From the NCBI GenBank assembly GCA_046530765.1, contig JBHEQS010000008.1, positions 20,405-84,404 on the forward strand: a stretch of DNA of 64,000 nucleotides. The letters run 5' to 3'. The notes beneath the pieces were generated by a model. It saw nothing but the letters and a program-made list of their open reading frames with translations, did no database searches and was not told the origin of the DNA. The translations under genes were made by a program, and so were the position numbers. Position 1 is the stretch's first letter. Every line of letters starts with the position of its first letter. Source of the stretch: Arsenophonus sp046530765. Its GTDB lineage: Bacteria > Pseudomonadota > Gammaproteobacteria > Enterobacterales > Enterobacteriaceae. Positions 1 through 9,096 of this stretch are shown here, in pieces.

Positions 1-359
1 AGGCTAATTATTGTTTAATTCTGATGATAAAATTTCCTTGTCAAATAATTATTCATTGAAATATTCTGATCAATTTTATTTTATTCCTTAAGAAAATTTT
101 ATTTTTTTTATTTCTTAAAAAAATAATAATTTTAATAAATTAATTAAAATTTATTGGTATTTTGTATAAATCAGAGAAAATTTAATATACCAATAGCATT
201 AATTTGAAGCTGACTGATTTTATGTTTATAGAAAATTGTAATTTATGTAAACAATGATATTATTGTACCATATCTATTTTATTGTTTATTTAGGTAATAA
301 TAAAATAGAAATACATTATGATAATTTATAATTATTATTTAATTTTAATGGAATTAGTA
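1..359. other. gene-less AT-rich leader upstream of hemE
   Basis: No coding sequence can be supported here. It is almost pure A/T with homopolymer runs. The hemE promoter should lie in its right part, but AT-richness gives too many -10-like hexamers to choose one. Confidence 0.6.
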
Positions 360-1424
360 ATGTCTTTTTTAAAAAATGATCGTTACATGTGCGCGTTATT
401 ACGAAAGCCTGTTGATGCAACTCCAGTATGGATGATGCGTCAGGCAGGTCGTTATTTACCTGAATATAAAAAAATTCGTAAAAAAGCAGGTGATTTTCTC
501 TCTCTATGTAAAAATAGCGAGCTAGCTTGTGAAGCAACATTACAACCATTGAATCGCTTTTCATTAGATGCTGCAATTCTTTTTTCAGATATTCTTACTA
601 TTCCTGATGCTATGGGTTTAGATCTTTATTTTTCAGAACAAAATGGGCCTATGTTTAAAAAACCTATTCGTTGTTTATCAGAAATAGAGAAACTTCCAAT
701 TCCTGATCCTGAGCAAGAATTAGTGTATGTAATGAATACAGTGCGCTCTGTTAGAAAGGCTTTAAAAGAAAAAGTTCCATTAATAGGGTTTTCTGGTAGT
801 CCATGGACATTATCAACTTATATGGTTGAAGGTAGAAGCAGTAAATATTTTGCTCGTATAAAAAAAATGATGTATACTGAACCAAAAGCTTTACATTTGC
901 TATTGGATAAGTTAACTGAAAGCATAATTCTTTATCTAAATGCTCAGATTCAAGCAGGTGCTCAATCTATAATGATTTTCGATACTTGGGGCGGTGTATT
1001 AACTGGTCGTGATTATCGTCAATTTTCTCTGTATTACATGCATAAAATTATTGATAGTTTACTTAGAAAATGTGAAGGTCAGAAAGTTCCAATAACATTA
1101 TTTACTAAAGGTGGAGGCCAGTGGTTAGAGTCAATGGCTGATACTGGTTGCGATGCATTAGGGATTGACTGGATGACAGATATTAAAGAAGCTCGTTATC
1201 GTGTAGGCAATAAGGTAGCGTTACAAGGAAATATGGATAATTCTGTATTGTATGCTTCAAAAAAACGCATTAAATTTGAAGTTAAAACAATTTTAAAGAA
1301 ATTTGGTCACGGAAGTGGTCACGTTTTTAATTTAGGTCATGGTGTTAATCATGATGTTCCACCTAATAATGTTGAAGAATTTATTAATTTAGTGCACAAA
1401 CTATCAAAACGATATCACCAATAA
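360..1424 (+). CDS. hemE: uroporphyrinogen decarboxylase HemE
   Basis: HemE decarboxylates the four acetate side chains of uroporphyrinogen III to give coproporphyrinogen III in cytosolic heme synthesis; the next enzyme, HemF, is encoded at 30.8 kb. The family signature MRQAGRYLPEY lies at residues 26-36 and the catalytic-Asp motif FSDIL at 75-79; FDTWGG and the C-terminal NLGHGVNHDVPP segment are also intact. In-frame ATGs occur at 318, 348 and 360. I chose 360 because it gives MSFLKNDRY, matching the N-terminus of E. coli HemE, and exactly its 354 residues; a GGA lies 7 nt upstream. No gene overlaps it. In E. coli it is followed by nfi-yjaG-hupA, which are absent here. Function is secure from motif and full-length similarity. 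Confidence 0.97.
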   Translation: MSFLKNDRYMCALLRKPVDATPVWMMRQAGRYLPEYKKIRKKAGDFLSLCKNSELACEATLQPLNRFSLDAAILFSDILTIPDAMGLDLYFSEQNGPMFKKPIRCLSEIEKLPIPDPEQELVYVMNTVRSVRKALKEKVPLIGFSGSPWTLSTYMVEGRSSKYFARIKKMMYTEPKALHLLLDKLTESIILYLNAQIQAGAQSIMIFDTWGGVLTGRDYRQFSLYYMHKIIDSLLRKCEGQKVPITLFTKGGGQWLESMADTGCDALGIDWMTDIKEARYRVGNKVALQGNMDNSVLYASKKRIKFEVKTILKKFGHGSGHVFNLGHGVNHDVPPNNVEEFINLVHKLSKRYHQ

Positions 1425-1909
1425 TAGAGATTCTATTTCAAAAAAAAATAATTGAAGTAAATGATAATTATTAAAAATAAGTTAAATAATACTCATAAAG
1501 AAAATAAAAAAAATATTTTTTTTATTAAATTTTAAGTAAAAAACAAATGTTATTTATAACAAATTATTACGTTATAAACAAGTGATAAAAATTAAACAAA
1601 TTATTCTTTTATATAATTTTTCTATATTCAACTTTATTTGCATTATTAATTTTATATTAAAAATATATTCTAAGAATAGAGTAAATGATTTTATACGCAA
1701 ATGTTTAGTGTTTTTGTAAAATATTGATTCTATCATAATTGTTTTATATTTTATGTATACATTTTGTGTGGTAGAATCTTATTCTATTAATTTTAGAAAA
1801 AATATAATATAATTTTTTATCATAGAAGATGATTAAAAATTATTAATCATACTAGATTAGATTTTTTAATTTATAAAATATGCTTATTTATTATAATAGT
1901 TATATATAA

Positions 1910-1952
1910 CAACAAAAGATAAATGATTACCATCATTATTTATCTTTTGTTG
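1910..1952. repeat. perfect 15-bp inverted repeat
   Basis: Left arm CAACAAAAGATAAAT (1910-1924) and right arm ATTTATCTTTTGTTG (1938-1952) are exactly complementary, around a 13-nt spacer that can add three more pairs (GAT 1925-1927 with ATC 1932-1934). It may be the terminator of a lost gene, since its position corresponds to the end of hupA in E. coli order, but no strong T-tract follows. Confidence 0.8.
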
Positions 1953-2225
1953 AAATGCTATAAATATTTAAGCATTGAAAATCAATAATGAGCAGTATGC
2001 TTATTTATTTTATAGCAAAATAAAAAATATTTTATATATAATTTCAATGTAAAATTAATATAAATTTTTACTATATGTTTAAACATCTCAATATTACGGA
2101 ATTTAGAATTATATTAAATATAATAATTTATATTATGAATCTACTCTATATTCTAATACATAATGTTTATTATAATCAAATATTTTAAATTGAATAAAAT
2201 AAAATTTAATTTTACTACATTAAAT

Positions 2226-2256
2226 AGATAATATATTATAAAATAATATATTATCT
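2226..2256. repeat. perfect 14-bp hairpin, 3-nt loop
   Basis: Arms 2226-2239 and 2243-2256 are exact complements (AGATAATATATTAT and ATAATATATTATCT) around AAA. It stands in gene-less DNA and no transcript can be assigned to it. Confidence 0.75.
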
Positions 2257-3046
2257 TAGATTATTAATTATTTTATAAATAAATTTGTTTTTAACATGAT
2301 ATATTTTATATTTGTTATATGAATTGAATTATTAATTATTAAATATAATAAAAAAAATTTTATTTATTATACAACTACGTTTATTTTTTTTATTAATTAA
2401 ATAAATCATTCACTCAAAACAATGTATTTAATTAGTATAGCAATCTTTAAGATTAATTTAGCAGACTAAAGAATATTTTATAAAAAAATTAAAATGATAA
2501 TTTTAAATAAAAATTAAATATTTAATGATTGATTTTCTATTTAATTATATCTCATAAATATATGATTAAGTTATGATTGAATGACTTAATACGCTATATA
2601 TATAGTATAGTTATTAATTTACTTTTTAAGATTTCATTCATTGTGTTTTTAAATTATGATTTAATAGCAAAATTTTTTAACAACATATATTATAATTTTA
2701 TTTTTTAAAATAGAAGTTGAAAGCATTTTCTAAGTAAATATATAAAATTAATAAGTTATGTATATCAAATAATATCTATATCATTTAAATCATTAAATAA
2801 AGTTTATGAATGAGATTTTAAATAAAATAATTAAAAGTAGTAATGTTTTTCAGTATGTAATAAGAAATAGAAACACAAGTGAAAGTAAATCTAAAATTTA
2901 CCAAAATAACTATTTAGTTATTTTAAATAGATAGTGAAATATGCAATAAAGTCCAATTTATTATATTTAATACTTTTGTTCTTACATCATTACGATGTAG
3001 ACATGGTAGAAATACACTACAATTGATTTTGTAAATAAACCAATAT

Positions 3047-3784
3047 TTGTTGATTGTAAATAAAAAAAGAAGTAATAAAGTAGATAAATTAAAAATATTT
3101 AGAGGAGATATTAAACATATTTTATTAATTTGGCGCAGTCTTATTATACTTAATATTATAATGCTACTTAGCAGTTGCACTAGTAAACCTAAAATTTCTA
3201 GATTTAGTGCAAGTAGTTTTTTTTCAAACGATGGAGCTATTCGTTTGTGGCGATTAAATGATCAAAAAAATAATCCTCAGGCAATAATTACGATATATAG
3301 TTCAAATGAAGGAAATAATACTACTATTACTTTTTTAAAATATCGTAAAGGTAAACTTTGGCAAATTTTCTATGAAGCTTTTAAATATAAAGATAAAGAA
3401 AAACAACATATAAGATTTGATAAAAATAATCATATTGTTTTTATGCAGCGAATAGTAAACAATAATAAACTTTTTTTAACTAATGATGATATTATTCGAT
3501 GGCATTACGAATCAGATCGATTAATTAATTTGAGCACCACTCTTATTGATAGTAATGTAAATCTCTATCAAGGGTATTGGCGCAAAGGTCAGATTGTAAC
3601 TTGTACAGGTGAAAAACGTAATATAAGTTTTTCATCTCAGTCAGAAAATTTGATACGATATAGATTGCGAACTGATGGTGATGATTTGAATATAGCCTGG
3701 TTAGAAACATCAGAAGGTAATAAGTTGTTGCTTGTTACAAATGAGAATTTGTGTTTATGGTCGCCAATAAAAAATAATGTTTAA
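3047..3784 (+). CDS. yjaH: YjaH-like lipoprotein (DUF1481 family)
   Basis: This is a predicted periplasm-facing lipoprotein of unknown function. A hydrophobic segment ends in a lipobox LSSC (Cys at residue 44 counting from TTG 3047), followed by a mature domain with the GAIRLWR segment that I recall from E. coli YjaH; its place between hemE and purD also fits yjaH. The start is uncertain. TTG 3047 is the only canonical start codon upstream of the signal peptide, but it gives an unusually long, lysine-rich leader of about 24 residues and has no Shine-Dalgarno. A strong AGAGGAGA lies inside that leader at 3101-3108, and only ATT codons (3110, 3119) follow it. Starting at 3119 would give a normal 20-residue lipoprotein signal peptide. 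It converges on purD with a 6-nt gap. Confidence 0.75.
   Translation: MLIVNKKRSNKVDKLKIFRGDIKHILLIWRSLIILNIIMLLSSCTSKPKISRFSASSFFSNDGAIRLWRLNDQKNNPQAIITIYSSNEGNNTTITFLKYRKGKLWQIFYEAFKYKDKEKQHIRFDKNNHIVFMQRIVNNNKLFLTNDDIIRWHYESDRLINLSTTLIDSNVNLYQGYWRKGQIVTCTGEKRNISFSSQSENLIRYRLRTDGDDLNIAWLETSEGNKLLLVTNENLCLWSPIKNNV
3101..3108 (+). promoter_or_regulatory. strong Shine-Dalgarno inside the apparent yjaH leader
   Basis: AGAGGAGA is the best ribosome-binding match in this region. The in-frame codons after it are ATT at 3110 (too close) and ATT at 3119 (about 11 nt away), directly before the hydrophobic signal segment. It suggests that the true start was, or still is, a non-ATG codon here. Confidence 0.5.
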
Positions 3785-3790
3785 GTTTTT

Positions 3791-5074
3791 TTACTTTAAA
3801 CGAGATAATGCCAAATAACCAATATCATTACGATAAAATGAACCAGTCCAAGATATTTTTTCAGCTATATTATAAGCTATTTTTCGAGCATCAAGAATTG
3901 TTTTTCCAAGTGCTGTAATTGACAATACACGTCCTCCTGTAGTAATAATTAAATTCTCTTTTAATTCTGTTCCAGAGTGAAAAATTTTATATATTTCTGT
4001 TGTGTCATAATCGACAACTTGAATAATATCACCTTTTCGATAATTATTTGGATAACCTTCTGCTGCCATGATAACGCATAAGGCATGGCGCTCATCCCAA
4101 CATGATTTTTTACCAGCTAACTCTCCGTTTGCAGCATATAAACACAGCTCTACAAGATCAGATTGCAAGCGCATCATAATGACTTGAGCTTCTGGGTCAC
4201 CAAATCGGCAATTAAACTCAATAACTTTTGGATTTCCTTCTTTATCTATCATCAATCCTGCATATAAAAATCCTTTATATTGTCTACCATCTATAGACAT
4301 AGCTTCTACTGTAGGATAAATAATTTGATCCATTATTCGTTTATGAATAATATCAGTGATAATAGGAGCAGGAGAATATGCGCCCATTCCACCTGTGTTT
4401 GGTCCACTATTATTATTGCCGACTCGTTTGTGATCTTGGCTTGTTGCCATAGGAAGTACATTTTTTCCATCAACCATTACAATAAAACTGGCTTCTTCTC
4501 CATCGAGAAATTTCTCTATGACAATAATGCGCCTTTCTTGAGAAAATTTATTTCTTCCAAGCATTCTTTGAACAGCGTTTTTTGCCTCTTCTAATGTCAT
4601 AGCAACAACAACTCCCTTACCAGCTGCTAGACCATCTTCTTTAATAACAACAGGAGCGCCAATCTTTTCAAGAAAAATGATTGCTGGTTTAATTTCAAAA
4701 AAAGTTTTATAAGTAGCTGTTGGTATATGATGTCGAGTAAGAAAATTTTTAGTGAATGATTTTGAAGCTTCTAACTGTGCTGCCTTTTTTGTTGGGCCAA
4801 AAATAGTCAAACCGGAATCCTGAAAAGCATCAACAACACCTAAAGCTAAAGGAGTTTCTGGTCCAACTATTGTTAAATGAATATTATTTTTTTTGGCAAA
4901 TCTTGTTAAGCTATCAATATCTGTTGCTGAAATGTTAATATTGGTTAATTTTTTTTCTAGAGCAGTTCCTGCATTTCCTGGAGAAACGTAAACCTTATTA
5001 ACAAGCTGTGATTGAGCTGCCTTCCACGCCAATGCATGCTCTCGTCCACCATTTCCAATAATTAAGACATTCAT
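3791..5074 (-). CDS. purD: phosphoribosylamine-glycine ligase PurD
   Basis: PurD is the ATP-grasp enzyme that joins phosphoribosylamine to glycine, the second step of de novo purine synthesis. The N-terminal MNVLIIGNGGREHALAWKA holds the GGREHAL signature (residues 9-15). The ATP-grasp core includes KEDGLAAGKGVVVA and GPNTGGMGAYSPAP, and VIEFNCRFGDPEAQ carries the metal-binding region. Length is 427 residues against 429 in E. coli. It is the second gene of a purH-purD operon, starting 16 nt after the purH stop. Its 3' end converges on the yjaH-like gene with a 6-nt gap, leaving no room for a separate terminator between them. Confidence 0.97.
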   Translation of the reverse strand: MNVLIIGNGGREHALAWKAAQSQLVNKVYVSPGNAGTALEKKLTNINISATDIDSLTRFAKKNNIHLTIVGPETPLALGVVDAFQDSGLTIFGPTKKAAQLEASKSFTKNFLTRHHIPTATYKTFFEIKPAIIFLEKIGAPVVIKEDGLAAGKGVVVAMTLEEAKNAVQRMLGRNKFSQERRIIVIEKFLDGEEASFIVMVDGKNVLPMATSQDHKRVGNNNSGPNTGGMGAYSPAPIITDIIHKRIMDQIIYPTVEAMSIDGRQYKGFLYAGLMIDKEGNPKVIEFNCRFGDPEAQVIMMRLQSDLVELCLYAANGELAGKKSCWDERHALCVIMAAEGYPNNYRKGDIIQVVDYDTTEIYKIFHSGTELKENLIITTGGRVLSITALGKTILDARKIAYNIAEKISWTGSFYRNDIGYLALSRLK

Positions 5075-5090
5075 ATTATTACTCTTTAAA

Positions 5091-6680
5091 TTAGTGACGA
5101 AAATGACGCATATTGGTAAAAATCATAGCAATATTATGTTCATTAGCTGCTATGATAATTTCATCGTCACGAATTGAACCGCCTGGCTGAATAATGCATG
5201 CTATCCCAACTTTAGCAGCAACATCAATTGCGTCTCGAAATGGAAAAAAACCATCAGATGCCATTGCGCACCCAACAAGATCTAAATTCTCATCCTGCGC
5301 TTTTAATGTTGCTATTTTCACTGAATAAACACGGCTCATTTGTCCAGCACCAATACCGATTGTCATATTATTTTTTCCATAAACAATAGCATTAGACTTT
5401 ACAAATTTTGCAACTTGCCAACAAAATATTGAATTTTCTATTTCTTGTTCGCTTGGTTGACGTTCAGAAACTATTCGAATATTAGATTTGGTAATTAAGC
5501 CTAGATCTCGTTCTTGCACCAATAAACCTCCATTTATTCGTTTAAAATCTAAATCTATAACTTCTGAATTCCATTCTCCACATATTAGAACGCGAACATT
5601 TAACTTACTTGAAAGAATTTTTAGTGCAACTTCATTAACAGATGGTGCGATAATGACTTCAACAAATTGTCGTTCAATAATTGTTTTAGCTGTTTTTGGG
5701 TCTAGTTCGCGATTAAATGCAATAACACCACCAAATGCAGAATTTGGATCAGTTTTAAAAGCATGATTGTAAGCTGCGCAAATATCAGTGCTTATTGCAA
5801 CTCCACAAGGATTTGTGTGCTTTACAATTACACAAGCTGGTTTAGAATAGCTTTTTACACATTCCAATGCTATATCAGCATCTGTAATGTTATTATAAGA
5901 AAGTGATTTGCCTTGCAGTTGCTTTGCTCTAGAAATAGAAGAATTTACTTTATTTTTTTCTATATAAAAAGCAGCTTTTTGGTGACTATTTTCACCGTAA
6001 CGCATATCATGATGTTTAATAAAGTTAAGGTTTAATATCTTTGGAAATTTAAAATAAAGTTTATTTCTATTAAAACAACAAGATGACGCTAATTTATCAA
6101 AATAATTAGCAATTTTTTCATCATAAACTGCGATATATTTAAATGCCTTAACTGCCAACTCAAATCGAAATATATTAGACAAACAGTTTCGATGATTATC
6201 TATTTCTTCAATAATTCTATGATAATCCTTGGTATCAATAACTATAGCAACATCTTTATAATTTTTGGCAGCAGAACGTACCATAGTTGCACCACCAATA
6301 TCAATCTTTTCAATAGCATTTTCTAACGCACAATCTGTATTTGAAATAGTTTCAGGAAAATGATAAAGATTAACAATAACCATATCAATTTGAATAATTT
6401 GATGTTGTTTCATTATTTCATCATCTTTCCCGCGTCGCCAAAGAATACCTCCATGCACTTTTGGATGAAGAGTTTTGAGACGTCCATCCATCATTTCTGG
6501 CCATTCTGTATACTCAGTAACATCAATAACACTTAATTTTGCTTTTCTCAGTAATTTAGCTGTACCACCAGTAGAGATAAGTTCAATGTTGCGTTTAAGT
6601 AAATCTTTTGCAAATTTAACGATACCTTCTTTATCTGAAACGCTTATTAAAGCACGTCGAACTGGTCGTAGTTGTAACAT
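5091..6680 (-). CDS. purH: bifunctional AICAR formyltransferase / IMP cyclohydrolase PurH
   Basis: PurH catalyses the last two steps of de novo IMP synthesis: formylation of AICAR and ring closure. The N-terminal cyclohydrolase half shows SVSDKEGI, STGGTAKLL and MMDGRLKTLHPKVHGG. The transformylase half shows DMRYGENSHQ, the catalytic VKHTNPCGVA, SAFGGVIAFNRELD, NNMTIGIGAGQMSRV and QPGGSIRDDE. An in-frame ATG at 6692 would add four residues (MGHI); I prefer 6680, which begins MLQLRPVRRALISVSDKEG like E. coli and gives exactly its 529 residues. First gene of purH-purD. Upstream lies 2.4 kb of gene-less DNA; E. coli has an rRNA operon near there, but none is present here. I saw no clear PurR box. 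Confidence 0.97.
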   Translation of the reverse strand: MLQLRPVRRALISVSDKEGIVKFAKDLLKRNIELISTGGTAKLLRKAKLSVIDVTEYTEWPEMMDGRLKTLHPKVHGGILWRRGKDDEIMKQHQIIQIDMVIVNLYHFPETISNTDCALENAIEKIDIGGATMVRSAAKNYKDVAIVIDTKDYHRIIEEIDNHRNCLSNIFRFELAVKAFKYIAVYDEKIANYFDKLASSCCFNRNKLYFKFPKILNLNFIKHHDMRYGENSHQKAAFYIEKNKVNSSISRAKQLQGKSLSYNNITDADIALECVKSYSKPACVIVKHTNPCGVAISTDICAAYNHAFKTDPNSAFGGVIAFNRELDPKTAKTIIERQFVEVIIAPSVNEVALKILSSKLNVRVLICGEWNSEVIDLDFKRINGGLLVQERDLGLITKSNIRIVSERQPSEQEIENSIFCWQVAKFVKSNAIVYGKNNMTIGIGAGQMSRVYSVKIATLKAQDENLDLVGCAMASDGFFPFRDAIDVAAKVGIACIIQPGGSIRDDEIIIAANEHNIAMIFTNMRHFRH

Positions 6681-7002
6681 AATATGGCCCATTGTAATAA
6701 TATCTTTTTAAGATTAATAAATCTTTTAATTATTTAAACTTATAAATATATTAAAAAAATAATTTAAGAATTTTTTTATTTTAAATTGAATTTAAAATGC
6801 ATGAATTTGAGTATTTTATATAATTTTTATTATTTTATTTAATTTAATATATCTATATTATTATTTATAATAACACAAAGCTTTCTTATTTAATTAAGCA
6901 ATTAAATAAAATTATTGAAATAAATATTAACTTAGTAAGATTATCAAGATGTAAAAACATCAATAATACGACTTTAGACAATTTAGTATGAAACTAATTA
7001 AT

Positions 7003-7050
7003 TCAAGTAGTTATTTATATTTTCTTTATAATATATAAATAACTACTTGA
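7003..7050. repeat. perfect 18-bp inverted repeat, 12-nt loop
   Basis: The left arm TCAAGTAGTTATTTATAT (7003-7020) and right arm ATATAAATAACTACTTGA (7033-7050) are exact complements. It lies about 320 bp upstream of purH, on the far side of any likely purH promoter. It could be the terminator of a lost gene or of a short RNA; no T-run follows on either strand. Confidence 0.8.
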
Positions 7051-7323
7051 TTCTATTTATAGAAATATAATTAATGACAATTCATAAATTTTAATAATTA
7101 ATCAAACAATATATATTCATTCTATATGTAAAATTTTTAATTATAACTCATATATTTATTACTGATCTCAACAATACATATGTAAATTAGTTAATATATA
7201 CAGAGAGTTTCATATAGATTAAAATAGTGTAAAGATCCAACAAAAGTCGACAGTGATTACTAAAAAACATTTTTGCTGATAAAACATATTTTTTTAAAAA
7301 AAATAAAATATTTTATTTTCGAG

Positions 7324-7363
7324 ACTAGTACCTTTTATATAAAAGTATATAAAATGTACTAGT
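7324..7363. repeat. 18-bp inverted repeat with one mismatch, 4-nt loop
   Basis: Arms 7324-7341 and 7346-7363 pair over 18 positions with a single mismatch (C7332 against T7355) around AAAG. The outer part, ACTAGTAC/GTACTAGT, is fully paired. It lies in gene-less DNA. Confidence 0.75.
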
Positions 7364-8040
7364 AGGCAGTTAGAATTTATCAAGAATAATATATGTTGTG
7401 ATCTAAATATAATATGTAGACTTTTATTAAACCTCTAATAAAGTCATATGAAAATAATAAATAGTAGTTTATACTGTGTAATAGAAAAGTTTAATTCACT
7501 TATTTGATGTTTATAAAAGATTCTACTTATAATATGTTTTTATTTCTTAATAATCGACAATTTTAATATTTTTATTAATTAAAATTAGTGATACAAAAAT
7601 ACAGCTTAATTTTGATTTAAATTTATATTGATATAAATATTGATATTGTTTTAAATTTTTTAACATGCATAATAATATGTAAACTATTAATTAATTTTGA
7701 TCTCAAATTTTTATATTTAACTTAGAACTAATATATTTAGCTGAAGTCTAATTAAAGAAAATGAATTATACGTATAAATATAAAATTTGTATAAATATTG
7801 AAAATATATTTATTTTTTTTGTTAAATTATTCAAAGATGTGTTATCTATTGTTATTTAGTACACAATAGATATACTAAAAAAGAAATAAAATTTAAATGT
7901 AAGAAAGTATTTATAAATTTCATATAGCTTTTACTAAAATATTAAAATGCTTATAATTTTAACAAACACATTTTAACAAACATCAAAGCATTAATTTTTA
8001 CATGTTAAAACTTAAAAAATAAGAATAAATATAGTTAACA

Positions 8041-8074
8041 ATATCTAAATTATTTTAAAAAATAATTTAGATAT
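8041..8074. repeat. perfect 14-bp hairpin, 6-nt loop
   Basis: ATATCTAAATTATT (8041-8054) is the exact complement of AATAATTTAGATAT (8061-8074). A T-rich stretch follows on the plus strand, so it could act as an intrinsic terminator, but no gene precedes it. Confidence 0.7.
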
Positions 8075-9096
8075 TTAATTTTTACTCTCTTTAAAAAACT
8101 ATTCGCAATTACTTAAAAAGATGAGGGTTTATAAAAATATTTACAAATTTCAAGTTGTTTAAATTTATTTTCTTATTACATTTAAGACATAATTATTATA
8201 GATTTAAATATTATTACAGTTATAGTTATCTTTGCTTGCTACTTAAAGAAAAAATTCAATTTTATTGAGATTATCATAAGTAATACTATTATTATAGTAA
8301 TTATTTATTGCAATTATAGTAATAATATCTTTTATCATGTAATAAAAAAATATTAGATTTTTCTTTTTACAAAAAAATATTTATGAAAAATGTTAATTTT
8401 TATAATTACAAGAATATTTTTTAGCTAGAAAATAGATTAATTTAAAGTTTTATTTCTTTTCGATTGATATTAATTTGATAGGATTAAATTAATATAGATA
8501 AAATAAAATCAAATAGGAAATTAGCTATAATATTGATAGCTTATTTTCTATTCACATTATATTTTTTAAACTTAAATTGTTTTAATTAACATAAAATCTT
8601 TTTCTTTTTGTTTTGTTATTATCTATGTATTAAAATAGTTAAAATCTAGTAACATTAATACTATTAATTTATTAATTAATATATAATAAATAATGTTAAT
8701 ATTTATCATATTCAACAAAAAAACTTTATATTTACTATATTCTGTATTTTTATAAAATATATACAAGTCTTTTTTATAAAAATTATTAAATTTTGTTCTG
8801 CTTTAAGAAAAGATAAATAAATAATTAATACTTATGAAGTGTTGTACATGTTACAACATTAATTGTTTTAAAAATATTTTTATTGTTATGTTATATTGAT
8901 TTATTTTTTTAATCTATTCATCTCTTATACTTTGATAATTGATATACTAAATATAATATTTATATTTATTTTAAATAATAAATTATTAAATTTATTAAAT
9001 GAATTTGTATTAATAATTTAATTAAACAAATTTACAAAAAATATCACATCAATATTAATTTTACTTTATTTTATATATATTTAGAAATTAAAAGTA

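Larger units (their letters stand above)
1425..3046. other. gene-less interval hemE-yjaH (lost nfi-yjaG-hupA position)
   Basis: About 1.6 kb without a supportable gene. In E. coli this position holds nfi, yjaG and hupA; I see no recognisable HU or endonuclease V reading frame in any frame. Two long perfect hairpins (1910-1952 and 2226-2256) and a shorter one (2903-2924, 10-bp arms, 2-nt loop) are the only structure seen. Confidence 0.7.
6693..9096. other. gene-less interval purH-priA (2.4 kb)
   Basis: No gene is supportable. In E. coli terms the hemE-purH segment and the priA-ppc segment are separate blocks, so this gap is a synteny join. It contains several strong inverted repeats (7003-7050, 7324-7363, 8041-8074), a 10-bp one at 7843-7872 (TATCTATTGT and its complement), and one at 8467-8495. 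Confidence 0.7.
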
